From positions 51,001-115,000 of the forward strand of contig JAECZO010000045.1 in the NCBI GenBank assembly GCA_019188245.1: a stretch of 64,000 nucleotides of DNA, read 5' to 3'. Below the pieces are notes generated by a model that was given only the letters and a program-made list of their open reading frames with translations, was not told where the DNA came from and did no database searches. The translations under genes and the position numbers were made by a program. Source of the stretch: Novymonas esmeraldas. Lineage: Eukaryota; Euglenozoa; Kinetoplastea; Trypanosomatida; Trypanosomatidae. Shown in pieces: positions 42,401 through 52,003 of this stretch (position 1 is the first letter of the stretch; every line of letters begins with the position of its first letter).

Positions 42401-43928
42401 CCTGGTTCACGCGCTTGCCCATCATGTGCATGCGGAAGAGGCCCTCCTTCTTGGCGAAGCTCTCGAGCACGTCTGTGTACACCTCCGCCACCTTCGCCTG
42501 CAGGTTCCGAAGGTTGTGCTCCTGCGCGATCTCCTGGGCGGTGCTGACGAGGTTGCGCTCCGCGGTGGAGTTGTTCGCGAGGATGTAGTAGGCCTCGATC
42601 TGCTCCACGAACCCCAGCACGTCGGACAGCGCGCGCGTGCTCGCGTCGGGGACGATGCTGCCGGACTCGGAGATCTGCACTCCTGAGGAGAGGCGGAGCG
42701 GCAGCGGCGGCACGAGCAGCTTGTCCACGAAGAACACCTTGTAGTAGTACGCGGGCGGCAGTGGGCACGCGTAGGGCATCGTCAGCGTCGCCTCGCCGAG
42801 GTGAGGGAAGATGGCGGCGAGGATCGCAGACTCGTGCTGGCAGAGGTGCTTGATGTGCTCGCGCACCCACGAGGTACGGAAGTACGTATGGCTGCGGCCC
42901 TGGCGCTGGTTCATCTCCTCCCACTCCCGCACCTGCGTCATCGTGAGCCCGCCATTCGCCACGTTGAAGTCCATGTTCTTCTTGTTGAAGTAGAAGAAGA
43001 GGTGTCCGTTCTTTGTCGTGATGCGCGGCGATATGCCCTGGCAGTGCGCGCACACATTGCCGAACTCGCGGAACTTGCGCAGCGCCTGCTTGCAGATCTC
43101 ATTGCGCACGTCCAACGCCGGCCTGCGGAGGCCGTCGTGGCTGTCCTCGCCGTACCCCGCCGCCGCCGCCGCCGCCGCCGCCGCCTCGGTAGCAGCGTCC
43201 GCGGCACCGTCCGTGTCCGTGGCGAGCCCTGCCGGCGGTGGGGTGGCGACACCGCGCCGCTGCAGGAGGCGCTCCACGTGCTCGAGCATGAGGGGGATGT
43301 CGTTGATCACGGTCTCGTTGGCGTCGCGCCGGCGCCGGCTGCGCATGTCCTGTCCGTGCGCATTTGCGACCATGTCGAGGAACCGCAGTGCCTCGCCGAT
43401 GAGCCCGGCGTCGACGAGGCGCAGCGCCTGACCGTAGCGCACCACGTCGAACTCTGGCACGCGGAGGCGGTGGCAGAAGAAGCACTTCGCCTGCAGCAGC
43501 GACTCCACCTCCTGCGCCAGGTGCGGGTTGATGACGCTGAGGCGCTCCTGCAGCCGACTCGGGTCGTTGGGGAAGCGGCGCGGCATGCTGATGTACCCGT
43601 AGTGTCCCTGGCACCGCTCATTGCCGTATCTCGAGTTGAGTGTGTTGCAGCATGTCGAGCACGGCTGAGGGGCGAAGGTGCGGGCGTCGAAGTTGCCCAT
43701 GCGGGTGTCGTAGAAGGTGGCGTGGGTGCCATCCCGCCGCACCGCCGGCGTCCACGGCGCCACCCGCTCCTCCTGCCCGCATCGCACGCGCACCTCCACG
43801 AAGCCGAGACGCGCCATGTCCTCGGAGGTCATGAGGGAGAGGGAGACGCCGCTCTTGCGCTCGTGAACGGTGCGGGTGCGCAGATCGCCTACATAGGCCT
43901 GGAACGGGAACGCGGTGATGAGCGACAT
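38397..43928 (-). CDS. RPA1: DNA-directed RNA polymerase I largest subunit
   Basis: The 1843-residue protein is the catalytic large subunit of RNA polymerase I, which transcribes rRNA in the nucleolus (and, in T. brucei, some surface-coat genes). Seen: the clamp zinc site CSTC (90-93) with CQGH (106-109); the absolutely conserved active-site loop NADFDGDEMNVHV, with the magnesium-binding aspartates at 659, 661 and 663; and the bridge-helix and trigger-loop region GEPVGLLAAQAAGEPSTQMT followed by LNTFHSAGS (about 1227-1260). A long acidic, Gly/Ser/Asp-rich insert at about 1430-1556 sits where Pol I subunits have their variable jaw insert and marks it as Pol I rather than Pol II or III; no CTD heptads are present. 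The start is the ATG at 43928 (MSLITAFPFQAYVG); five upstream codons open only with GTG. Confidence 0.97.
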
Positions 43929-45545
43929 CGCGAGCGGTGCCACGCTGACGTATACACAAATGATGGTGGTGGTGGATGCTGCTGCTGTTGCTGCTGCTGC
44001 TGCTGCGGTGACGCGATCGTAAAGACAATCACTTCGTATGAGTGGCTGGAGCAGCGGCTCTCTCTTTCTCTCCTCTTCGTCCTCCTGCTCCTGCTGTCAC
44101 CCACCCTTTCTTTGTTTTGCTTTTGCTGGCGGCAACACACTAGGGAGGGGACGAATGGACGCTGGCGCCACGCACACAAGCACACCAACAAAAACCAACA
44201 GACACACACACACACACACTTAACTCAAGCACGAGGGGAGAGAGGGAGAGGGAGAGGGAGAGGGGGACGCGATGTGCGTCGAGAGAGGAGAGAGGAGAAG
44301 AGAGCCTACCCCGATAGTGCAGCCGCCTACGTTTACCACACACAGCTCCACGGAGACACACACACACTCACGCGCGTGTGTGCCACTGTGTGTGTGTGTG
44401 TGTGTGTGCCCTCAGTGACTGGTGGGAGGGGTGGTGGTGGTGGTGGGAGAAGAGAGAGGGGCGGCACTGTGAGCAGCAGAAGGAGAGAGGGAGAGAGAGA
44501 GAGAAGAGTTGAAGAGACGCCGTTGCAGATTGGTATGTGTGTGTGTGTGTGTGCATCCACGTGTACCATCACACGCCTCGGGGGTGGGGTCCGCGAGTTC
44601 GGCCACGTTGTCCTCTTCCCCCCCCCCGCCCGACACGCATGATGCGGTTGACGGGGGAAGGAGGGGGAGGACGCGGACACGAGGAGGAGGAGGAGCAGAT
44701 GGAGATGAACGTGGTGAGGCACGACACGCGTGGGGCTGAGGGCGAAGTAGATGCGCATCGCACACGAGTGGAGAGACAGGAGAATACACACATACACACA
44801 GAGACGGTGCCCCTCACCCCTCACCCCTCAGCCTCTTCTGCCGAAGGGGTGCATATCGCAAGATGCAGGTGGCGGGGAGAGAGAGAGAGGGGAGAGGGGG
44901 GAGAGAGCCGCTCCAACCAACCAACACGCGTTGCCGCCCCTACACAGACACACAGACACACAGACACACAGACACACAGACACACAGACACACAGATACA
45001 CAGATACACAGACGCATGGAACGATCCACAGAGACGTGGGTGGGAGTAAGGGACTAAGGGGAGGAAGTGAGGGGGAGATGGACAACACTCCCCAACCGTG
45101 ACGGAGCTCACACGGCGGTGGGCGGTGGGTGGCGGTGAGGGGGGCGGACGCAGCACACTCGTACACACGCGTACCCGCTCCTCCGCTGAGAGGACGTCGC
45201 TCTTGCTCTCTCTCTCTCTCGGTGTGTGTCTGTGTGTCTTCATCTCCTACCCTCGCCTCGCCCCCTCCCGTGCAGGGGCAGAAGGGGGTGGGGCGGTGGC
45301 GGTGACGCCGGTGCCACACACACTCTCATGTATCTCCCCCTTCCGTGGTGAGAAGACACACACACACACAGACGCAGACACACGCAGACACACCGCTGGT
45401 CGACGGCGCTCCGCTACATGGCCACACACTCACACACAGAGACACATACCCATTAGAAAAAAAAAAAAAAAACTGTCTGTGCGCGCGTGCGTCTGTGTGA
45501 GTTCCTTGCGCGAGAGTGAAGGACACCGCAGTCTTCGTTGTATAT

Positions 45546-45581
<36 letters not shown>

Positions 45582-45812
45582 AAATCGAGAGGACTTAGAG
45601 ACTACATCTTCTGTGTGGGCACACGAGGTGAGAAAGAGAGAGAGAGTGTGGAGAGAGAGAGTGTGGAGAGAGAGGGAGACAGACACGGAGCTACTCAACA
45701 CCACCGTCACTACGACGCACACACACACACACATACACACGCACACATACATAAACAGTCCCGTCGCACATCTCATTCGCTGCGCTGATGTGCCTGCCGC
45801 GTGCCTCCGGCC
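43929..45812. other. Intergenic region between the amidase and Pol I subunit genes
   Basis: It has (CTG)n and (GGT)n just upstream of the Pol I ATG, (CA/TG)n tracts, the period-8 minisatellite at 44942-45013, an A16 run (45457-45472) and (CA)16 at about 45547-45578. No gene is supported. Confidence 0.75.
44942..45013. repeat. Period-8 minisatellite, nine units
   Basis: Nine contiguous copies of the 8-bp unit acacagac occupy 72 bp without indels. Units 7 and 8 carry the same C-to-T change in the last base. This higher-order period stands out from the ordinary dinucleotide runs of the region. Confidence 0.9.
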
Positions 45813-47612
45813 TCAGTAGTCCACTCCCTCCAACTTCGACCACGCGGGGTAGCGGTAGCCGCCCAGCGCCTCCTTGAGCGCGATGGCGACGCTGATGCAC
45901 AGTTCATCTTGGTGCGTGGCCGACACCACCTGCACGCCTTTGGGCAGGTGGAAGTCGGAGGGCAGATGTGCGGCGCGCGCCTCGTGGGGGGAGACGCTCT
46001 TGAGACGGTTGCTCATGATGGGACCGGCCCACACGGGGCACGCGGTCGCCGGCAGCTGCAGCACGTTGAAGGCGGCGGTGTACTGAAACTGAAATGGATT
46101 CCACAGGGGGAAGTGGTGCCGCGGCGCGGCGGTGGGGAACGTCGGGGCCACGATGACGCCGTCGACGGCGAGGAGCGCCTCGAGACCCTCCTTGAAGGGC
46201 AGCAGCCCCTCGTCGCGGCTGATCGTCATCCAGCGCGGCATCACGAGCTCCAGCGTCTCCAGCAGGCAGAGCGAGATCGCCGGAAGGGTGTGGTGGGAGC
46301 GCCCGAAGAGCCAGCGCACCACCTCGGCGCACCAGTTCACACCGCCGGCGTGGCCCTGCGCCATGAAGATGCTGAACTTCGACTCCGTCGGGTCCTTCGT
46401 CAGCACCGACGACCACATGGAGAGGATGCGGGCGAAGGGCTGGAACTGCGGGGGCACCACGCCGCCGGTGCAGCGCGACGGCGTGCGCAGGTTGATGTAG
46501 GTCACCTCGGCGCGGTAGCGCTCCCGCAGCACCTCCGCGGCGGCGTGCACCGCCTCTATCTCGCTCGGCGACACATCGATGAAGGGGAGGCCGAAGTCCT
46601 CCAGCGCGTAGACGCGCAGCGGGTGGTGGTCGAGGTCCAACACCTTCTCCAGCGGCGAGCAGGGCGGGTAGACGACGGGGTCCAGCCTGAAGCCGCCGCG
46701 CGCCGCGATCTTGGAGAGCGGGATGAGGTCCTCGGGGAAGCGGCAGATGGGGCCGGTCGCCATGTAGTGGTTCGCGGACGTCTTGGCGCCGGGGTGCTGG
46801 CCGTTGTTGGAGATGTAGTGCGGGCTCGCCTTGTGGCCGTAGACCCCGTTGAAGAAGGCGGGCATGCGGATGGAGCCACCGATGTCGCTGCCGAGGCTGA
46901 AGGTGGAGAAGGCCGCGCCGGCCGCCGCGCCCTCGCCGCCGCTGCTGCCGCCGACGAGGCAGCGGGTGTCGTAGGGGTTGCTGGTGATGCCGTACATGTA
47001 GTTCGAGCTCTCGTACCACATGCACAGCTCGCTCGTGTTCGTCACGCCAAGGATGATGGCACCGGCGTCGCGGAAGTTCTTTACGACGGGGCTGTCCACG
47101 TCGGAGATGATGTGGCGGCGGTTGGGGTTGCCTGATGTGTTGGGGCAGCCCCGGCACTCCATGCACTCCTTGATCGTGCACGGTACACCGAGCAGCCAGC
47201 TCGGCATCCGCGCCGGGTCCTTGTGCACGCGCCACGCACTCCAGACGCGGTCCGCCTCCGCCGCCGCCACCATCGCCTCGTCAAAGCAGTCGAACACGAT
47301 GGCGTTGATGTACGGGTTCACGCGCTTGATGTGCTCGATGAAGGTGTGCACCACCTCCACGCAGCTCAGCCGCCCTTCACGGTAGGCCTTGCTGAGCTCC
47401 TGCGCGGAGAGCTGCTGGCAGGCGGCGATCGGCTGCGGCGGCACCTGCCGCGAGGTGCGCGGTCCGGCGCGCATGAAGGCGCCGACCCACCAGTTGCACA
47501 CAGCACATACACCCACGCCATACACAATAAGTCCGAGCAGGTAGGCAGAGCGGTAGGCGACCACGGCGCCAGCCGCGGCGGCTAGGAACAGCGAGAGCTT
47601 GAGCACACCCAT
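45813..47612 (-). CDS. Amidase-signature enzyme, fatty-acid amide hydrolase-like
   Basis: The 599-residue protein belongs to the amidase-signature serine hydrolases. The catalytic triad is visible and spaced exactly as in mammalian FAAH (Lys142-Ser217-Ser241): Lys148 in VPCTIKE, Ser223 in GGSSGGEGAA, and the nucleophile Ser247 in GSDIGGSIR. Two hydrophobic stretches at the N-terminus (residues 4-20 and 22-46) would anchor it in a membrane, as in FAAH and FAAH2. Hydrolysis of fatty-acid amides such as N-acylethanolamines is the likely activity, but substrate cannot be read from the sequence and other amidase-signature members act on other amides. Length matches FAAH-type enzymes. Confidence 0.92.
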   Translation of the reverse strand: MGVLKLSLFLAAAAGAVVAYRSAYLLGLIVYGVGVCAVCNWWVGAFMRAGPRTSRQVPPQPIAACQQLSAQELSKAYREGRLSCVEVVHTFIEHIKRVNPYINAIVFDCFDEAMVAAAEADRVWSAWRVHKDPARMPSWLLGVPCTIKECMECRGCPNTSGNPNRRHIISDVDSPVVKNFRDAGAIILGVTNTSELCMWYESSNYMYGITSNPYDTRCLVGGSSGGEGAAAGAAFSTFSLGSDIGGSIRMPAFFNGVYGHKASPHYISNNGQHPGAKTSANHYMATGPICRFPEDLIPLSKIAARGGFRLDPVVYPPCSPLEKVLDLDHHPLRVYALEDFGLPFIDVSPSEIEAVHAAAEVLRERYRAEVTYINLRTPSRCTGGVVPPQFQPFARILSMWSSVLTKDPTESKFSIFMAQGHAGGVNWCAEVVRWLFGRSHHTLPAISLCLLETLELVMPRWMTISRDEGLLPFKEGLEALLAVDGVIVAPTFPTAAPRHHFPLWNPFQFQYTAAFNVLQLPATACPVWAGPIMSNRLKSVSPHEARAAHLPSDFHLPKGVQVVSATHQDELCISVAIALKEALGGYRYPAWSKLEGVDY

Positions 47613-49177
47613 GACTGCACTGCCCAGACGCCAGAACGCGTGCGTGTGTATGTTACTTTTTTATTTTTGTGTGTGCGTGGCAGAGAGCGAGAGGTGTGCG
47701 TGTGCGTATGTGTGTGGATACCGCGAGTTGAGCTCGCCTCAGTGCCCGGTGCAGAAGGCGCTTGTCCGCTTCTCTTGCTCTCTGTACTGTTGCCCGCCTT
47801 CGTCTACCAATACGCACGAGTACAACACAACCTCCTCCGCACCGACGGCGCAAGATACACGCAGATAGAGAGAGAGATGGAGGGAAGGAGGGACAGACAA
47901 GCGCGACAGGGACTTGCGCAGCGATGCAAGTGGCAAACAAGCGAGAAGAAGAAGAACAACAACACTCGAGGGAGCGTTGACGGTGACCGTCGTGGTGCGA
48001 TCTCTGAGAAGGAGAGAGGGGCGGGGGGATGACGACGACGATGATGATGGTGGTGGCGGTGGTGGTGGAGCGACTGGATGTACAGAAGAATGCGAGGGCA
48101 ACGAGAACACAACACTGTAAAATACAAAAGGAGGAGGAAGAGAAAACACACGCAAAGTCAAGCCAATAAAACAAAGCGAGAGAGAAGAGGAGGAGGAGGC
48201 GGAGGCGGAGGTGATGGGAGTGTACGCACACACACTCACACACCGACGCAGGCGCAGTGAAGGAGAGGGAGAAAGAGAGAGACCGTAGATGAGAGATAGG
48301 GGGGGGGGGGCAGCGAGACACACACACACACGCCGAGATAGAAGACGATGACGACAGAGCTCTGTAGAGCTCAGCCACTCGTGTATATACGTGTGTGAGT
48401 GAGTGTGTGTCCTGTGTCTGTGCGCTTCACGGAAGAGGAGATGGCACCTCTTCGCCTCAGTTGCTCACGCGTGTGTATCTCTCGTGCACTTTCAACGTAG
48501 CCGTGTGCTGCGTGATGAAGGAAGAGGAGAGGGGGAGGAATGCAACCAGTGTGGAGCGGAAGGGGGAGCAAGAGAGAGCAAGAGAGGTCTGGTCAGGCGC
48601 ACACGTGTGGTGGTGCTGTGTTGCCAGACTTGCGAGGATGCAGTGCGACACGCGTGGGGGAACACACAGACACAGACAGACACACACAAAGACCAAAGAA
48701 GAAGAAGACACACACACAAACCAAGGTAGTGGCACCTGACGTGTGTGTGTGTGTGTGTAAGTGTGTTTGGGTGCATCCAATAGAGAGAGAGAGAGGGAGA
48801 GAGAGCAGGTTGAATGTTAGAGACAGCGCGTGAAAGGAAGGGTAGACGTCTGTGCAGATGTGTGCGTCCGCGCGGACGCGTCGCATCGCACAGGAGAGAG
48901 AGAGAAGTGGAGGGATGGGATGGGGAGGAGAGACTACCCTTGCCCCATGCGCTGCCACGGACGGGCCGGCGCATCCGCGCATGACTCGCCCCTGTTCGTT
49001 GATGTGAGAAGAACACCTCCCCCCTCCCCTCGCCGCCGGAGGAGGTGTGGAGAGAGACGTCGGCGCGTCTCCCCTCCGACACGTGACACTTAAACACAAA
49101 GAGAGAGAGAGAGTTGGACGGCCTTTTTAAAGCTCTTCGCTGCTGCGCGTCTGCAGTGCGAGTCCCTCCCAACCCTG

Positions 49178-49223
<46 letters not shown>

Positions 49224-49286
49224 AGAGACACAGACACAGACACACACCGACAGACTGACACACACGTACGCAGGCAGTAGAGCTGC
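47613..49286. other. Intergenic region
   Basis: No gene is supported. It contains (GA)n, (GAT/GGT)n at about 48026-48067, a G11 run near 48300-48310, (TG)n at 48740-48758 and a long (AC)20 at about 49179-49219 just downstream of the Sm-fold gene. Confidence 0.75.
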
Positions 49287-49622
49287 CTACGCGGCTGTCG
49301 GCGCCGGCGTCTCCGCGTCCACGGCACCGCTGTGGATGGCAATCGGCTCGAGACCCGGGACTCTGCGATGCAGTCCCTTCACATGCTTGAACGGGATGGC
49401 AAGCAGGTTCAGCCCACGCAGAGTCACCTCTCCATCCTTGAAGACGCGCTGCTCTACAGTGGACTGCAGCAGCAGATCGCCGCTGCCCTCGTACGCGATG
49501 AGTGTGCCCACGATCACGCGGCCATCCACCAACTCCACGCGCAGCTCACGATTCAGAAACGAATGCTCCTCCGCGACGTGCCCGTTGGAAGCGGCAGCGG
49601 CGGCGGCAACGGCGGTGGTCAT
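49287..49622 (-). CDS. Small Sm/LSm-fold protein, NAA38-like
   Basis: The 111-residue protein has a short Ala-rich N-terminus, then one Sm fold at about residues 26-85. The Sm1 part is LRVELVDGRVIVGTLIAYEG and the Sm2 part is RGLNLLAIPFKHVKGLH. Canonical spliceosomal and Lsm1-8 proteins end Sm2 with a sharp IRG(N/D) turn plus short strand. The longer RGLxLLxIPxxHV form is closer to LSMD1/NAA38, the auxiliary subunit of N-terminal acetyltransferase NatC. That is my best guess; an LSm protein of the RNA-binding kind is the alternative. The start is the ATG at 49622; the frame continues far upstream but only through simple repeats and the polypyrimidine tract. Confidence 0.8.
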   Translation of the reverse strand: MTTAVAAAAAASNGHVAEEHSFLNRELRVELVDGRVIVGTLIAYEGSGDLLLQSTVEQRVFKDGEVTLRGLNLLAIPFKHVKGLHRRVPGLEPIAIHSGAVDAETPAPTAA

Positions 49623-49795
49623 GAGAGAGAGAGAGGAGAGTGTGTGTGTGTGTGTGGGTGTGTGTCTCTGGAGGTGGAGGAGACGGGTGTGCAGCCGGAG
49701 AAGCAGTGCCGCTGCTGGGTGAAGGGTGCGTGGCGGGTGGTGTCGCTGGTGAACCGTTGCTGCAAGGGAGGGAAGATACACGCGCGATAGTGGAT

Positions 49796-49837
<42 letters not shown>

Positions 49838-50282
49838 GCAGCCCCCCCCAGAGTTGTATGAATGGCCAAGAGACAAGGGGAGCGCGCGAGAGAGAGAGTA
49901 TGTGTGGGTTTGTGTACAGGGTGACGACATGGTGCGCATGCATGCATGGGGTGGGGGAGGTTCCGCTTGTGGGTGGCTGGCTGGCTCACGACAGCCCGTC
50001 CTGCTCCTCGCGCGCGCTCTCCCTCTTCCACCACCTCCCCTCTCTCTCTTCTGGTGATCCAGCGGCAGAGGAAGAGAAGGAGGACGGCGGGCCGCTTGCC
50101 GCCGTCTCAGGGACCGCTCCCTACGCAACGCACATGGAGCAGCCGCACTTGACGTCTTGGTCCTCCTCTCCTCGTGTCCGATGGAATGTGTTCTACAGCA
50201 GTGGCTGTGAACCGCCGTTGTTGGCGCGCATCAAGAGAGAGAGACAGAGACGCTCTCGGCGCGTCTTCCTCTTCCTTGCCGG

Positions 50283-50317
<35 letters not shown>

Positions 50318-50669
50318 GAATACACAATGAGTCAAGTAGGGCGGCGGCCGACCACGCACACCGCCATCACGGGTTATGTAGAGCACATGGGGAGGAGAGG
50401 CAGAGAAGCATCTCCGGGAGATCACCAGACGGGAGAAGAACAATGGCTGTACATGAGCACACAGACCCACACACATACACAGAGAGAGCGAGAGAGAGCG
50501 CGAGACACACACACACACAGACAGACATACACATAGACAGACAGACAGGTCGCGTGTGTCGTCTTCACCCGACCCCCCACCCCCACCCCCCATCCCCTTC
50601 TCCGTCGCTCTTCTCTGCTTCTCTCTGTGTATGTGTGTGCGTCTGTGCGTGTCTGTTTGTGCGCGCGGT
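49623..50669. other. Intergenic region
   Basis: It contains pyrimidine-rich (minus strand) sequence next to the Sm-fold gene start, (AC)n at 49798-49830 and about 50285-50312, and (GA/CA)n at about 50470-50550. No gene is supported. Confidence 0.75.
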
Positions 50670-51218
50670 TCACTTCTTCTTCGGTTGCTCCAGGCGGCGC
50701 AGCATGACGGACTGTATCCACTCCATGCCCTCCTGGATACCCTCGCCGCGCAGCGCATTGGAGGCGAAGATGTTCATTGGATGGTCCCCCATCAGACTGT
50801 TCAGCTGCAGGATCTGCGTGAGCTCCAGCGGTGTCTTGGCACCCGCGACGTCCATCTTGTTGGCGAAGAAGACCACCGGCACCTTCGTCGCGGCCAGGTC
50901 GGCGTGCTGCATCATGCTCTCCAACTCATCCTTCACCACACACATGCGCAGCGCATCGCTGCTGTCGATGACAAAGACAACGCCGTCGATGTTGCTGTAG
51001 TAGCTCTCCCACAGTCCGCGGAACTTCTGTGCACCGCCCATGTCGAAGGCCGTGAACTGCACCTTCCCTACCTTGAACGTGTCCACGCTGTAGCCCACCG
51101 TGGCGGCGATGTTCTGCGAGCGTTGGTCCTCGGGCTTCATGGAGTTGATGATGGTCGTCTTGCCGCTGTTGTCCAGCCCGCAGATGATGATGTTGAGCTT
51201 CGTCTTGGCTTGCCCCAT
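50670..51218 (-). CDS. ARL6: ADP-ribosylation factor-like protein 6 (BBS3)
   Basis: The 182-residue small GTPase recruits the BBSome coat for membrane-protein traffic at the cilium or flagellum. Seen: the P-loop GLDNSGKT (14-21) followed by TIINSMKP as in animal ARL6; switch II FDMGGAQKFRGLWE (58-71); VIDSSDALRM (83-92); NKMD (120-123); and FASNALRGEG (151-160), EGMEW. The match across these motifs to human ARL6 is much closer than to other ARLs. Gly2 in MGQAK allows N-myristoylation, which I recall being reported for T. brucei ARL6. The usual catalytic Gln after DxxG (human DMSGQ) is Ala63 here, with Gln at 64. The frame extends upstream only through repeats, so the ATG at 51218 is the start. 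Confidence 0.95.
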   Translation of the reverse strand: MGQAKTKLNIIICGLDNSGKTTIINSMKPEDQRSQNIAATVGYSVDTFKVGKVQFTAFDMGGAQKFRGLWESYYSNIDGVVFVIDSSDALRMCVVKDELESMMQHADLAATKVPVVFFANKMDVAGAKTPLELTQILQLNSLMGDHPMNIFASNALRGEGIQEGMEWIQSVMLRRLEQPKKK

Positions 51219-51827
51219 CTTTCCCCCACTACCGTCACAACTCTCTTCTCTTTTGTGTGTTGATGCAGCAGGACAAGCGCAGTGGAAACCTGTGTCTGTG
51301 TGGGTCTGCGTGGTGGGTGACGGTGCGGATGACGATGGTGTAGTTGTGATGATGACGTGCTCCCTCAAGAGACACTGTGCGCATGGGCACCTACTGTGAT
51401 GGTGGGAGAGAGGGATGGAGGGAGAGCACCAAGCCACCAAGGAGGAAGGGAGGAGGAGGAGAGGAGAGGAGATGGGCGGAGGTGTTGCTGATGAAGAGAA
51501 AGAGAGAGAAAGAAGGAGAGCGTCTGTGGCTGTGTCTCTCTGTGTGTGTGCTGTGGTACTGCTCTGCTTCAGCAGCGGTGACGCCATGGCCCTTCTCTCT
51601 CTCCCTTTCCACATCACCACACACGCGTTCGTCCCGTCCCGCCGCGCGCTGCACCACCAACAACAGCAACAGATGAGCTACGTGTGCCTTCCTTCGAATG
51701 CGCACGAGACGTGTCCACCGCCTCCTCCACCGCCACCATACAGCTGAGGAGATTGCAAGATACGATTACAATGTGTGTGTGTGTGTGTGTAAGCTACGGT
51801 TTGCCTAGAGAGACTTGTGCACACGCG

Positions 51828-51858
<31 letters not shown>

Positions 51859-52003
51859 CACACAGAGATAGACACACACACACATTGACGTCGATGCCAC
51901 CTCCACGATGGCCTCCCTCCTCTCCATCACCCACCCTCTCCTGTGTGCGCACCGAGAGGGCAGAGGCGAGGGGAGGAGAGGGTGGCGGTGAGAGAGCGCG
52001 CCG
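51219..52003. other. Intergenic region
   Basis: It contains a (GA)n-rich block (51408-51515, pyrimidine-rich on the gene strand, probably supplying the ARL6 acceptor), and (TG/CA)n at 51773-51790 and 51829-51862. No gene is supported. Confidence 0.75.

Noticed and set aside
43929-43943. Five extra N-terminal codons for the Pol I subunit
   Set aside because: The first of these is GTG, not ATG; the first real start codon is at 43928.
44942-45013. CRISPR-like array
   Set aside because: The 8-bp units are contiguous without spacers, and the genome is eukaryotic.
49623-49943. Upstream extension of the Sm-fold protein to 218 residues
   Set aside because: The extra part reads through a polypyrimidine tract and (CA)n repeats, the expected splice-acceptor region; the Sm fold is complete from the ATG at 49622.
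51219-51620. Upstream extension of ARL6 to 316 residues
   Set aside because: ARL6 proteins start just before the P-loop; the extension is Ser/Pro/Leu low complexity and would bury the Gly2 myristoylation site.
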